Below, piece after piece: positions 53,887 to 63,341 of a DNA stretch of 64,000 nt. Positions within the stretch are counted from its first letter, which is position 1; the number at the start of each line of letters is the position of its first letter. The stretch is taken from contig NZ_FZNT01000002.1 in the NCBI RefSeq assembly GCF_900188235.1, positions 372,001 through 436,000 on the forward strand. Direction: 5' to 3'. The notes under the pieces were generated by a model, which had not been told where the DNA came from, did no database searches, and saw only the letters and a program-made list of their open reading frames with translations. Both the position numbers and the translations under genes were made by a program. The stretch comes from Lutibacter agarilyticus (lineage in GTDB: Bacteria; Bacteroidota; Bacteroidia; Flavobacteriales; Flavobacteriaceae).

Positions 53887-55029
53887 TTATGATTGTTCTT
53901 TTGAATGAAGTAATCGTGTTAATTTTATAGATAAATCCAGTAAAATTATTTTAGGATTTCCGTTTCGTTCTATATGATAAATAGCGTCGTTTAATTCCTT
54001 ATTTATTTCCATAATATTTCCACTATGAATAAAAGGTGCAAAATTTTCTAATTTAAAACCAGGAGATTTTGGTTCTAAAAACACCAAAGGTTCAGCGTTA
54101 TAATTCAGCAATAAAGCTTGTCTAAAAAATTGCAAACAGTAATTTAAAAAACGTTTTTGAGTTTCTCTTCCGCTTTTAGCAATGGTTTCGCTCCATTCAA
54201 TTAAATCTTGAATTACTGCAGCATTTCCTTTTGCTTTAAAGGCAGCTCGTACCCAAACAATAAACCACTGTTCAAACTGTTCGTCTGAATTATCGTTGTG
54301 TAATAAATGTAATGCTTTGTTAAAATTTCCGTCGGCTTGGTGCGCAATTTGTGCAGCAATTGGCGGATCGGTTCCTTCTAATGCTACTAAGCCTTTTGTA
54401 ATATCAGTTTCAGAAAGCAATGGAAATTGTAATATTTGACACCGTGATTTTATGGTGGTAATTAACTGGTCTTCATCTTCGGCAGTTAAAATAAATACTG
54501 TTTTTTCAGGTGGTTCTTCTAAGAGTTTTAATAATTTATTGGCAGCTGAAGTGTTCATTTTATCAGCCATCCAAATAATCATTATTTTATAACCACCTTC
54601 GTAACTTTTAAGTTTTAAACTTTTTACAATTTCTTCAGCTTCATCAACACCTATTTGACCTTGTTTGTTTTCAATACCAATAGATTGCAACCACTCAAAT
54701 AAATTTCCATAAGGATGATCGGTAACAAATTGGCGCCATTCTTCTAAAAAATTATTACTTACAGGTTTGCTTTTAATTTTGTCGTTTGAAGCCACAGGAA
54801 ACGCAAAATGTAAATCGGGATGCATTAATTTAGAACATTTTATTGCACAAGTTTCTTTATCGTTGCTAGTGCTGCACAAAATATATTGCGCATAAGCAAT
54901 TGCCATAGATAACACACCAGCACCTTCTTTTCCTATAAATAGTTGCGCATGAGAAACTCTACCATTATCGGTAGATTTCATTAAATGATTTTTTAAATGT
55001 TCTTGCCCTAAAATATCCGAAAATTCCAT
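53887..55029 (-). CDS. holB: DNA polymerase III subunit delta'
   Basis: An AAA+ clamp-loader subunit of about 380 residues. It begins MEFSDILGQEHLKNHL and includes SHAQLFIGKEGAGVLSMAIAYAQ as the P-loop region (GxxGxG with the Walker lysine not conserved, usual for delta'), the zinc-site cysteine cluster C-S-T-S-N-D-K-E-T-C-A-I-K-C around residues 57-70, KIMIIWMADKMNTSAANKLLKLLEEPPE and SRCQIL. It loads the beta clamp with the other tau/gamma and delta subunits. The frame from 55047 adds six residues; the ATG at 55029 fits the family. Confidence 0.93.
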   Translation of the reverse strand: MEFSDILGQEHLKNHLMKSTDNGRVSHAQLFIGKEGAGVLSMAIAYAQYILCSTSNDKETCAIKCSKLMHPDLHFAFPVASNDKIKSKPVSNNFLEEWRQFVTDHPYGNLFEWLQSIGIENKQGQIGVDEAEEIVKSLKLKSYEGGYKIMIIWMADKMNTSAANKLLKLLEEPPEKTVFILTAEDEDQLITTIKSRCQILQFPLLSETDITKGLVALEGTDPPIAAQIAHQADGNFNKALHLLHNDNSDEQFEQWFIVWVRAAFKAKGNAAVIQDLIEWSETIAKSGRETQKRFLNYCLQFFRQALLLNYNAEPLVFLEPKSPGFKLENFAPFIHSGNIMEINKELNDAIYHIERNGNPKIILLDLSIKLTRLLHSKEQS

Positions 55030-55254
55030 TAAAGCGAAAGTAAACAATTTTTCAATTTTTTAGATTGTTTCTGCTTTCAATATTTTTAATGAAACTTAAT
55101 TCAGTGTTAATTCTTCAAAAAATAATAATTCATTATATAATTGTTAGTTAAAAGGGTTATTGATTGAGGACTAGTATGTTGTATTTAAAATATATTATGA
55201 ATAGTACATGAAATCGCTTTCGTAAAAAACTGTAAACGTTCTATGAAATTAATT

Positions 55255-55262
55255 TATATTTG
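55255..55262 (+). promoter_or_regulatory. -7 promoter element for pgk
   Basis: TATATTTG, 19 bp before the pgk ATG; TAnnTTTG consensus. No matching -33 TTTG at the proper distance. Confidence 0.5.
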
Positions 55263-55281
55263 TAGAACAAAATAAAATATA

Positions 55282-56469
55282 ATGAAAACAATACAAGACA
55301 TAGATTTTAAAGGTAAAAAAGCCTTAGTTCGTGTAGATTTTAATGTTCCTTTAGATGAAGATTTTAATGTAACAGATGCAACAAGAATTCAAGCAGCAAA
55401 ACCAACTATTATTAAAATATTAGAAGACGGTGGTGCAGTTGTTTTAATGTCGCATTTAGGACGACCAAAAGGAGTTGAGGATAAATATTCTTTAAAACAT
55501 ATTACAGAAAAAGTTTCTGAAATAATTGGTGTTGATGTGAAATTTTCTTCAGACTGTGTTGGAGAAGAAGCTGAAAAAGCTGCTCAAGACCTACAAATGG
55601 GTGAGGTATTGGTATTAGAAAATTTACGTTTTCATCCTGAAGAAAAATCAGGAGATGTTGCTTTTGCTGAACAATTATCAAAATTAGGTGATGTTTATGT
55701 AAACGATGCTTTTGGTACAGCTCACAGAGCACACGCTTCAACAACTATTGTAGCACAATTTTTTCCTGAAGATAAATGTTTTGGAAGTTTATTGGCACAA
55801 GAAATTGTAAGCTTAAAAAAGATTTTAGAAGAAGGTGAAAAACCAGTTTTAGCAATTTTAGGAGGTGCAAAAGTATCTTCAAAAATTACTGTTATCGAAA
55901 ATATTTTAGACAAAGTTGATCACTTAATTATTGGTGGTGGAATGAGTTTTACATTTATTAAAGCACAAGGCGGAAGCGTTGGAGATTCTATTTGTGAAGA
56001 TGACAAACAAGAATTGGCTTTAGAAATTTTAAAACAAGCAAAAGAAAAAGGGGTGCAAGTGCATATTCCTGTTGATGTTGTTGCTGCTGATGCTTTTAGC
56101 AACGATGCTAATACACAAGTTTGTGATATTAACAATATTCCTGATGGTTGGCAAGGACTTGACGCCGGACCAAAATCAAGAGAATTATTTGACGCAGTAG
56201 TAAACGAATCTAAAACCATTCTTTGGAATGGTCCTTTAGGTGTTTTTGAAATGGAATCTTTTGCAGCTGGTACAATTGCTTTAGGAAACTCTATTGCAAA
56301 TGCAACTAAAAACGGAACATTCTCACTTGTTGGTGGTGGAGATTCTGTTGCAGCAGTAAAACAATTCGGTTTTGCTGATAAAGTAAGTTATGTTTCTACC
56401 GGTGGTGGAGCAATGTTAGAAAGCTTAGAAGGTAAAACGTTACCAGGAATTGAAGCTATTTTAAAATAA
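55282..56469 (+). CDS. pgk: Phosphoglycerate kinase
   Basis: A 395-residue glycolytic enzyme producing ATP from 1,3-bisphosphoglycerate. The start [27 protein letters not shown], the substrate helix [29 protein letters not shown], and the C-terminal [30 protein letters not shown] are intact. Monocistronic, with a -7 element upstream and a repeat plus terminator downstream. Confidence 0.98.
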   Translation: MKTIQDIDFKGKKALVRVDFNVPLDEDFNVTDATRIQAAKPTIIKILEDGGAVVLMSHLGRPKGVEDKYSLKHITEKVSEIIGVDVKFSSDCVGEEAEKAAQDLQMGEVLVLENLRFHPEEKSGDVAFAEQLSKLGDVYVNDAFGTAHRAHASTTIVAQFFPEDKCFGSLLAQEIVSLKKILEEGEKPVLAILGGAKVSSKITVIENILDKVDHLIIGGGMSFTFIKAQGGSVGDSICEDDKQELALEILKQAKEKGVQVHIPVDVVAADAFSNDANTQVCDINNIPDGWQGLDAGPKSRELFDAVVNESKTILWNGPLGVFEMESFAAGTIALGNSIANATKNGTFSLVGGGDSVAAVKQFGFADKVSYVSTGGGAMLESLEGKTLPGIEAILK

Positions 56470-56488
56470 GCTTTACCCTAAAAAAGAA

Positions 56489-56520
56489 CGTCATGCTGAA
56501 CTTGTTTCAGCATCTCATGA
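56489..56520 (+). repeat. Dispersed hairpin repeat, GTCATGCTGAACTTG type
   Basis: CGTCATGCTGAACTTGTTTC followed by AGCATCTCATGA; same family as 4738-4763 and 52847-52874, with compensating changes that keep the stem (ATGCTGAA / TTCAGCAT). Confidence 0.75.
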
Positions 56521-56526
56521 TAATAT

Positions 56527-56563
56527 AAAAACCATTTTCTATGTATTTAGAAAATGGTTTTTT
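56527..56563 (+). terminator. Terminator of pgk
   Basis: Arms AAAAACCATTTTCTA and TAGAAAATGGTTTTT around a short loop, ending in a T-tract. Confidence 0.85.
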
Positions 56564-56595
56564 ACAATATAGAAATTCATTAAAAAACGTATACC

Positions 56596-57054
56596 ATGAA
56601 ATTAAATTTACTAAAAGAATTTAAAGAGTTTGCAGTTAAGGGTAATATGATTGATATTGCGATTGGAGTAATCATAGGAACAGCATTTAATAAGGTTGTA
56701 GATGTGTTAATAAAAGAAGTTTTTCTTCCACCTCTTTCTTATTTAACTAATGGAACTAATTGGGAAAATAAGCGATGGATTTTAAGAGAAGCTGTTATTG
56801 AAAATGGCATTGCAAAACCCGAAGAAATAGCAATTGGATATGGAAAATTGTTTGAAGTACTAGTTGATTTTCTAATTATTGGAGTTACCGTTTTTTTAGT
56901 AGTTAAGTTTATGAATATCATACGTAATAAATCTCAAGATCCTAAAAATGAAACAGTTGCTACGCCCAAAGATATTGAGCTGTTAAATAGAATTACCGAG
57001 CTTCTTGAAAAACAAGTTGAGATGGCTGAACAAAAAGAAGTCAAAAAAAAATAA
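56596..57054 (+). CDS. mscL: Large-conductance mechanosensitive channel
   Basis: A 152-residue MscL homolog. The N-terminal amphipathic helix (LKEFKEFAVKGNMIDIAIGV), first transmembrane helix GVIIGTAFNKVVDVLIKEVFLPPL, an extracellular loop and the second helix (about 88-108) are followed by a cytoplasmic helix with LLNRITELLEKQ. It opens under hypo-osmotic membrane tension. Slightly longer than the E. coli protein, in the loop and C-terminus. Confidence 0.95.
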   Translation: MKLNLLKEFKEFAVKGNMIDIAIGVIIGTAFNKVVDVLIKEVFLPPLSYLTNGTNWENKRWILREAVIENGIAKPEEIAIGYGKLFEVLVDFLIIGVTVFLVVKFMNIIRNKSQDPKNETVATPKDIELLNRITELLEKQVEMAEQKEVKKK

Positions 57055-57144
57055 AACGCTACGAGAACAAACATATCTAAACTGTAATTATATTACTAAT
57101 CAGTTGTTTAGTTTTTTTACATTTGAACATAAATAAAATTAAAA

Positions 57145-58182
57145 ATGAAATATTCAAACATTCCAAATACCAATATAAAAGTTAGTAAAATTTGTTTAGG
57201 AACTATGACTTTTGGTCAGCAAAATACGGAACAAGAAGCACATGAACAATTAAACTATGCAGTTGAACAAGGTGTAAATTTTATTGATACTGCCGAAATG
57301 TATTCGGTGCCTCCAAGTAAAGAAACCCAAGGAAATTCAGAAAAATGTATTGGTTCTTGGTTAAAACATCAAAAAAGAGAAAACATAGTTGTAGCGTCAA
57401 AAGTAACCGGACCTAGCGATTTTTTTGGTTATGTACGTGATAATTTAGGCTTTTCAAAACCTGCAATTTTAGACGCTTTAGATAACAGTTTACAACGCTT
57501 ACAAACCGATTATGTAGATGTGTACCAACTGCATTGGCCAGATAGAAATGTGCCAATGTTTGGGCAACGCAACTACAAGCACAACCCAAATGAACAATGG
57601 GAAGACAATGTAAACGAAGTTATTGAAACCTTAGACGGATTGGTAAAACAAGGTAAAATTCGTCACTATGGCGTTTCTAACGAAAGCTCTTGGGGTGTAA
57701 TGCATCATTTAAGTAAAAGTACGCAACATAATTTAACCCGTTGTAAAACCATCCAAAATCCGTATTCGTTATTAAACAGATTGTTTGAAATTAACTTGGC
57801 CGAAGTATCCATGAGAGAAAAAGTAGGTTTATTAGCCTATTCTCCATTAGCGTTTGGTGTACTTACAGGTAAGTATTTAAACGGACAATTACCTGAAAAA
57901 TCTAGGATTAAATTATTTCCACAGTATAGTCGATATAATAGCGAACAATGTACTTTTTTAACGCAAAAATATTCGGATCTGTCAACTCAATTAAACATTT
58001 CATTAACCCAGCTTTCTTTAGCATTCATAAACCACCAACCCTTTTTAACAGGAAATATTATTGGAGCAACAACATTGGAGCAATTAAAAGAAAACATTGG
58101 CAGTATTCACGTGGAACTTTCAGAAGAAACATTGCTAAAGATTGATGAAATTCAAGCGTTACAACCCAATCCGGCACCTTAA
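57145..58182 (+). CDS. Aldo/keto reductase (Tas-like)
   Basis: A 345-residue NADPH-dependent (alpha/beta)8-barrel oxidoreductase. The catalytic tyrosine and aspartate lie in FIDTAEMYS, with the active-site lysine in VVASKVTG and histidine in VYQLHWPDR. The cofactor motifs are IRHYGVSNES and IIGATTLEQLKENI. The Tas-like group is usually longer than short AKRs, matching this length. Substrate unknown. Monocistronic. Confidence 0.92.
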   Translation: MKYSNIPNTNIKVSKICLGTMTFGQQNTEQEAHEQLNYAVEQGVNFIDTAEMYSVPPSKETQGNSEKCIGSWLKHQKRENIVVASKVTGPSDFFGYVRDNLGFSKPAILDALDNSLQRLQTDYVDVYQLHWPDRNVPMFGQRNYKHNPNEQWEDNVNEVIETLDGLVKQGKIRHYGVSNESSWGVMHHLSKSTQHNLTRCKTIQNPYSLLNRLFEINLAEVSMREKVGLLAYSPLAFGVLTGKYLNGQLPEKSRIKLFPQYSRYNSEQCTFLTQKYSDLSTQLNISLTQLSLAFINHQPFLTGNIIGATTLEQLKENIGSIHVELSEETLLKIDEIQALQPNPAP

Positions 58183-58198
58183 TTTAGTCTAAACATTT

Positions 58199-58305
58199 GG
58201 GCGTTCCCCATTGGGTCAGGCTGTCATTATTCGCTTCTTTTAGGTTTTTTAAACATAAAAAGAGCTCAAACTTAGAACTGGTACTGAGCTCAGTCGAAGT
58301 GTTCC
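58199..58305 (+). repeat. Degenerate intergenic repeat in the gap before the nrf operon
   Basis: The 336-bp gap between the aldo-keto reductase and porin genes has no ORF. It opens with a GGGCGTTCCCCATTGGGTCA element that I recall from intergenic repeats in Bacteroidetes, contains a palindrome ACTGAGCTCAGT (58283-58294), and continues into CGAAGTGTTCC. The rest is AT-rich with a candidate FNR-type site at 58449-58460. Confidence 0.45.
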
Positions 58306-58448
58306 ATATTTAACACAAACGCCTAATAAATAGATAATTAAACTATTTTTAATGCTAGTTTTTATTTATTCATAATTTATGTAAAAAGAAGGTTAATGGT
58401 TGTTTAATCAGGGCCCTTTTTAATAAAAGATAAAAACATCTTAATAAC

Positions 58449-58460
58449 TGATATTAATCA
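58449..58460. promoter_or_regulatory. Candidate CRP/FNR-type operator upstream of nrf operon
   Basis: TGATATTAATCA, a palindrome with TGAT-N4-ATCA spacing, the core of FNR-like sites, about 58 bp before the porin gene start. A single site; it could be chance in AT-rich DNA. Confidence 0.35.
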
Positions 58461-58518
58461 TAATATATATTATTTTAATGTTCTTTTTTTGTATTTAAAT
58501 TAACTAAATCAAACAATA

Positions 58519-59766
58519 ATGAAAACTAAACACTTATTATTACTAATTGTAGTACTTGTCTCTTCAAAAATGGTAGCGCAATTTACACTAAGCGGAGAAT
58601 TTAGACCTCGTACCGAATTTAGAAATGGATTCAAAACATTAAGACCAAATGACGCTGACCCAGCATTATTTACTTCACAACGTGTACGTTTAAATACAAA
58701 ATTTGCTACTGAAACTTACACATTTTATGTAAGTATTCAAGACATTAGAGTTTGGGGTGATGTAAAGCAATTAAACACCGCGGATAAAAATGGCCTAGCA
58801 ATACATGAAGCCTGGGGATTGGTAAATTTTGAAGGAATGTCTTTAAAAGCAGGTCGACAAGAAATAGTGTACGATGATCATCGTATGTTTGGTAATGTAG
58901 GTTGGGCACAACAAGCAAGAAGCCATGATGCACTTTTACTATCTTTTGGTAAAAGCTTTAAATTAGATGTAGGTTTAGCATTTAATCAAGATGGTGAAGC
59001 ATTATTTGATAATACCTACACAACAGCAGGTAGTTATAAAGCAATGCAATATGCTTGGTTCAATAAAAAATGGGATAATTTTGCGTTAAGTTTATTATTC
59101 CTAAACAACGGTTTACAATATATTGATGTTGTTGATAGTGCTAACAATGAAATTCGTTACAGTCAAACATTAGGTTCTCATTTAAAATATAAAATTACGG
59201 ATAATTTAAATGCAGTCGCAAACCTATACTACCAAGCAGGAAACGATGTTGCAAAAAGAGATGTAAATGCATTTTTAGTTGGATTAGATTTAGGCTATAA
59301 AGCATCAAATACATGGAGTTTTGGCCTTGGTTTTGAAATGCAATCAGGTAACGATTTTGATGGAGATGCTTCAAAAAATAAAGCCTTTTCTCCATTTTAT
59401 GGTACCAATCATAAATTCAATGGTTTTATGGATTATTTTTATGTTGGTAACCATTTCAACAGTACAGGTTTAATTGATGTTTTTGGAAAAATTTCTGCAA
59501 ATTTGGGTGAAAAATCTAATTTGTCATTATTTATTCATAACTTCACTTCTTACGCTGAAGTTGCTAATGGTGTTGAAAAACAGTTGGGTACAGAGCTAGA
59601 TTTAGTGTATGGCTATAAACTTTCAAAAGATATTTCACTAGCTGCAGGGTATTCTCAAATGTTTGCTTCAGAAGGAATGGAATATCTAAAAAATAATTTT
59701 GACGGAAATTCAAACAATTGGGCGTGGTTAATGTTAACCATTAAGCCTACGTTATTTAGTAATTAA
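58519..59766 (+). CDS. Outer-membrane beta-barrel porin (alginate-export-like)
   Basis: A 415-residue protein with a signal peptide (about 1-20, ending MVAQ) and a beta-barrel body with aromatic/glycine alternation. FTLSGEFRPRTEFRNGFK, VRLNTKFATETYTFYVSIQDIRVWGD and LKAGRQEIVYDDHRMFGNVGWAQQARSHDA match the alginate-export/OprB-type porin family. It precedes nrfHA by 12 bp and is probably the outer-membrane channel for the module, perhaps for nitrite; this is inferred from position. Confidence 0.82.
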   Translation: MKTKHLLLLIVVLVSSKMVAQFTLSGEFRPRTEFRNGFKTLRPNDADPALFTSQRVRLNTKFATETYTFYVSIQDIRVWGDVKQLNTADKNGLAIHEAWGLVNFEGMSLKAGRQEIVYDDHRMFGNVGWAQQARSHDALLLSFGKSFKLDVGLAFNQDGEALFDNTYTTAGSYKAMQYAWFNKKWDNFALSLLFLNNGLQYIDVVDSANNEIRYSQTLGSHLKYKITDNLNAVANLYYQAGNDVAKRDVNAFLVGLDLGYKASNTWSFGLGFEMQSGNDFDGDASKNKAFSPFYGTNHKFNGFMDYFYVGNHFNSTGLIDVFGKISANLGEKSNLSLFIHNFTSYAEVANGVEKQLGTELDLVYGYKLSKDISLAAGYSQMFASEGMEYLKNNFDGNSNNWAWLMLTIKPTLFSN

Positions 59767-59777
59767 TTTTTTATTCT

Positions 59778-60395
59778 ATGAAAAAATTATTTCGAGCATT
59801 AATTCCCCCCAAAGAATGGCGGTTACCAGTAATTATTTTATTGGGTGCTATTTGTGGGTTAGGCATGTATGCAATGGTGGAGTCTAAGGCAATTTCTTAT
59901 TTGTCTGACGATCCAAAAACCTGTGCAAACTGTCATGTAATGACACCGCAATACACCACTTGGCAAAATAGCTCGCATCGCCAATGGGCAAGTTGTAACG
60001 ACTGTCACGTGCCGCAAGACAATGTATTTAAAAAGTATTTTTTTAAAGCAAAAGACGGCTTGTATCATGCTTCAGTTTTTACCTCGCGTACCGAGCCAGA
60101 GGTAATTAGAATGCACGAAGCAGGTGATAAAGTGGTTCAAAGTAACTGTATTCGTTGTCATGGAGATCAAGTTGTAGATGCCAGAACAGAAAGTTTGGTT
60201 GAAGATCATTACGAAAACAGAACTACCAGAAAATGTTGGAGCTGTCATCAAGAAGTTCCACACGGAAGCATACACAGTTTATCTTCAGTAAAATATTACG
60301 GAAAAATTGATGAAAAACACAATGCTACAGTACCAGATTGGTTAAAATCATATTTAAAAGAATCAGATAATAAAAAGGATAAAAAAGATGAGTAA
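59778..60395 (+). CDS. nrfH: Cytochrome c nitrite reductase small subunit
   Basis: A 205-residue NapC/NrfH-family quinol dehydrogenase. An N-terminal membrane anchor (about 16-34) is followed by four CxxCH haem sites at C49-H53, C73-H77, C124-H128 and C153-H157. It takes electrons from menaquinol and feeds NrfA. It overlaps nrfA by 8 bp, so translation is coupled. Confidence 0.96.
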   Translation: MKKLFRALIPPKEWRLPVIILLGAICGLGMYAMVESKAISYLSDDPKTCANCHVMTPQYTTWQNSSHRQWASCNDCHVPQDNVFKKYFFKAKDGLYHASVFTSRTEPEVIRMHEAGDKVVQSNCIRCHGDQVVDARTESLVEDHYENRTTRKCWSCHQEVPHGSIHSLSSVKYYGKIDEKHNATVPDWLKSYLKESDNKKDKKDE

Positions 60396-61878
60396 TATAA
60401 GAAAACCTTGGAAAAATTGGGTGCTATTTTTAGCGTCTTTAGTAATTGTGTTTTTGTTAGGGCTATTAGTTTCTTCAATAACAGAACGTAAAATGGAGGC
60501 AAAATTTGCATATACTCCAATGACGAAAATTAACAAGTTAGAACCTAGAAACGAAGTTTGGGGCGAAAACTTTCCACGTGAATTTCAATCGTATTATAAA
60601 ACGGCCGATACTACATTTCGTTCAAAATATAATGGAAGTGCAATGATTGATATGTTAGAAGAAGATCCACGTTTAGTGGTACTTTGGGCGGGATATGGTT
60701 TTGCAAAAGATTACAATCAAGGTCGTGGTCACGTATATGCTATTGATGATATTAGAAATACCTTAAGAACAGGTGGACCAACAGGACCAGATGATGGGCC
60801 AATGCCAGCAACTTGTTGGACGTGTAAATCTCCTGATGTTCCACGTTTAATTAATGAAATTGGTGTTGATGCTTATTACAAAGGAAAATGGGCTGGTAAA
60901 GGAGAGGAAATTGTAAACCCAATTGGCTGTGCAAACTGTCATGATGAAAAATCAATGCGTCTTACCATTACACAACCTGCTTTAATTGAAGCTTTTGAGC
61001 GTCAAGGAAAAGATATTACAGAGTCTTCTCATAATGATATGCGTTCTTTAGTGTGTGCACAATGTCACGTTGAGTACTATTTCAACAAAAATTTACCAGA
61101 CAAAAAAGGAATTCCTTACTTAGTTTTTCCTTGGGATGATGGACAAAAAGTTGAAGATATGGAAAAATATTACGACAATATAGGATTTAGCGATTGGACA
61201 CATGCCATTAGTAAAGCGCCTATGTTAAAAGCACAACATCCAGGGTACGAAGTTTACAAAATGGGTATTCACGGACAAAGAGGTGTTTCTTGTGCCGATT
61301 GCCATATGCCTTATAAAACTGAAGGTGGACAAAAATTTACAGATCACCATATCCAATCTCCTTTAAACAATGTGGCTAATTCTTGTCAGGTTTGTCATAG
61401 AGAAGAAAAAGATGAGTTAATTAAAAATGTATTTGATAACCAAGATCGTATTATTGAAAACCGTGATCAATTAGAGCGTTTATTAGTACGTGCTCACGTT
61501 GAAGCTGGTAAATGTTGGGAGTTAGGTGCTACTGAAGCGCAAATGAAAGATATTTTACACGGTATTCGTTTAGGACAATGGCGTTGGGATTATGCAGCGG
61601 CATCACACGGTGGTTCGTTCCATGCACCTGTTGAATTGGGTAGAGTTGTTGGTAAAGGAATTGATATTACACAAGAAACCAGAATTAAATTAGCAAAACT
61701 GTTAATGGAATTAGGTTTTAAAGGTGATGTTCCTTATCCAAATATTGAAACAAAAGCTGCAGCGCAAGAGTTTATAGGTTTGCCTATAGAAAAATTAGAA
61801 GCCGACAAAGCTAAATTCAAAGAAGAATTGTTACCAAAATGGAAAGAAGCTGCTGCAAAAAGAGAAGCAACTTACTAA
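60388..61878 (+). CDS. nrfA: Ammonia-forming cytochrome c nitrite reductase
   Basis: A 496-residue pentahaem enzyme reducing nitrite to ammonium with six electrons. The unusual lysine-ligated active-site haem is C143-K147 (CWTCK). Four further CxxCH sites are C181-H185, C223-H227, C302-H306 and C333-H337. An uncleaved or signal anchor (about 11-30) leads into EPRNEVWGENFPREFQSYYKT. The protein acts in the periplasm with NrfH. Downstream ResB/CcsA genes probably attach its haems, including the CxxCK one. A strong hairpin terminator follows. Confidence 0.97.
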   Translation: MSNIRKPWKNWVLFLASLVIVFLLGLLVSSITERKMEAKFAYTPMTKINKLEPRNEVWGENFPREFQSYYKTADTTFRSKYNGSAMIDMLEEDPRLVVLWAGYGFAKDYNQGRGHVYAIDDIRNTLRTGGPTGPDDGPMPATCWTCKSPDVPRLINEIGVDAYYKGKWAGKGEEIVNPIGCANCHDEKSMRLTITQPALIEAFERQGKDITESSHNDMRSLVCAQCHVEYYFNKNLPDKKGIPYLVFPWDDGQKVEDMEKYYDNIGFSDWTHAISKAPMLKAQHPGYEVYKMGIHGQRGVSCADCHMPYKTEGGQKFTDHHIQSPLNNVANSCQVCHREEKDELIKNVFDNQDRIIENRDQLERLLVRAHVEAGKCWELGATEAQMKDILHGIRLGQWRWDYAAASHGGSFHAPVELGRVVGKGIDITQETRIKLAKLLMELGFKGDVPYPNIETKAAAQEFIGLPIEKLEADKAKFKEELLPKWKEAAAKREATY

Positions 61879-61913
61879 CATAGAATCGTATTATTAGATA
61901 TGAATATTGAAAG

Positions 61914-61954
61914 ATGAGTATTGAGAAAAGTAAATCTCAATACTCATTTTTTTT
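61914..61954 (+). terminator. Terminator of nrfA
   Basis: Arms ATGAGTATTGAGA (61914-61926) and TCTCAATACTCAT (61935-61947) with an 8-nt loop and T-tract. Confidence 0.92.
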
Positions 61955-62084
61955 AGCTATTAAAAATCAAATTGTATATTCGCTTTTAGGTAATCCAAAT
62001 AATAAGGGATTTACAATATTTCACATATTCTCACCAACAATTAAAAACTAAAAACTAAAAAACCATTCCTAACTACCAACTAAC

Positions 62085-63341
62085 ATGAGTGAAAATAATA
62101 GTAACATTCAACGTAATCTTTGGGAAAATCCCTGGGGTTATATTGAATCTTTTTTTATAGGGTTTGGTTTAATGCTTACAGGCTTTTTAATTGAGGCTTT
62201 TGTAACAACAAACGGCAATATATTTACAATAAAATATCCGTATAATGTAATTGCATTGGCGGGTTACATTATTGTATTGTTTATTTGCTATAAATGGTTT
62301 ACTTCAAGTCAAGTTATTCGGTGGTTAACAAAAGTTCCTGCATCTATTTCAAGTATTGTATTAATTACAATTTTGGTTATGATTATGGGAACCGTGCCTC
62401 AAGTTCCTTCAACAAATAATTTTATTAATAAGTTTGGGTTAAATCATATCACAACCAACTGGGCATTCCTATTAATTTTATTTCAATTTTTAACCTGTTT
62501 AGGACTCGTTTCAATCAAAAGAATATTACAATTTAAATGGGATAACTTTGGTTTTGTTTTAAATCATGTAGGTTTATTTTTAGCACTTACAGCAGGTGTT
62601 TTAGGTTCGGGAGATTTGCAACGATTATCAATAAATGTGTATGAAGGAAAACCAAGTTGGATTGCAACTGATGCTGAACGAAATGAAGTTGAATTGCCTT
62701 TTGCCTTTTATTTAAAAGACTTTTTAATTGAAGAATACAACCCTAAATTAGCGTTGGTTGACAATAGCACAGGAAGTATTTCGCATAACGATGGCAAAAA
62801 TTTATACCTAGTTGAAAAAGGCGAAACCTATTATTTTAACAACTTTGAAGTAACCATTGAAAATTATTTGCCAAATGCCATTCGTTTTGGAATGCGTTAC
62901 GAACCAGTAAATGAACAGGGATCGCCACCAGCAGCCTACATTTCAGTGAAAAATATTGAAAACGATTCAATTCAAAAAGCTTGGATAAGTAGTGGAAGTT
63001 TTAGATATCCATACGAATCCTTAAAAATTAGTGAAGCATATTCTATGGTAATGACCATACCTGAGGCTAAGAAATTTAGTTCAGATATTGATATTTTAAC
63101 AAAAGATGGCGAACGTATAAGTACCATTTTAGAAGTAAATAAAGCATTCAAATACAAAGGATGGAAAATATACCAGCTAAGCTACGACGATAAAATGGGG
63201 AAATGGAGTAATTTAAGCGTTTTAGAGCTTGTTAAAGACCCGTGGCTCCCTTTGATATATTTAGGTATTTTTATGATGATTGCAGGTGCTATTTATATGT
63301 TTTGGGTAGGTAATAAAATAACTAAAAACGAAAACGAATGA
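62085..63341 (+). CDS. Cytochrome c biogenesis protein ResB/Ccs1-like
   Basis: A 418-residue membrane protein with about four membrane helices (three in the first 160 residues, one at about 385-405) and a large periplasmic domain between them, as in ResB/Ccs1. It starts NLWENPWGYIESFFIGFGLML and contains QFKWDNFGFVLNHVGLFLALTAGVLGSGD. With CcsA it transports and attaches haem to apocytochromes. Its stop codon overlaps the ccsA start (ATGA). In Wolinella the nrf operon encodes a ResB-CcsA fusion (NrfI) for NrfA's CxxCK haem; this is the split version. Confidence 0.88.
   Translation: MSENNSNIQRNLWENPWGYIESFFIGFGLMLTGFLIEAFVTTNGNIFTIKYPYNVIALAGYIIVLFICYKWFTSSQVIRWLTKVPASISSIVLITILVMIMGTVPQVPSTNNFINKFGLNHITTNWAFLLILFQFLTCLGLVSIKRILQFKWDNFGFVLNHVGLFLALTAGVLGSGDLQRLSINVYEGKPSWIATDAERNEVELPFAFYLKDFLIEEYNPKLALVDNSTGSISHNDGKNLYLVEKGETYYFNNFEVTIENYLPNAIRFGMRYEPVNEQGSPPAAYISVKNIENDSIQKAWISSGSFRYPYESLKISEAYSMVMTIPEAKKFSSDIDILTKDGERISTILEVNKAFKYKGWKIYQLSYDDKMGKWSNLSVLELVKDPWLPLIYLGIFMMIAGAIYMFWVGNKITKNENE

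Noticed and set aside
58103-58118. CACGTG with a GGAAC right arm inside the aldo-keto reductase gene
   Set aside because: The left arm does not match parS and the site is inside a coding region.
60571-60585. Third parS-like sequence (TTTCCACGTGAATTT) within nrfA
   Set aside because: It lies in coding sequence and differs from the parS palindrome at several arm positions; the symmetry of the two mnmG sites is absent.
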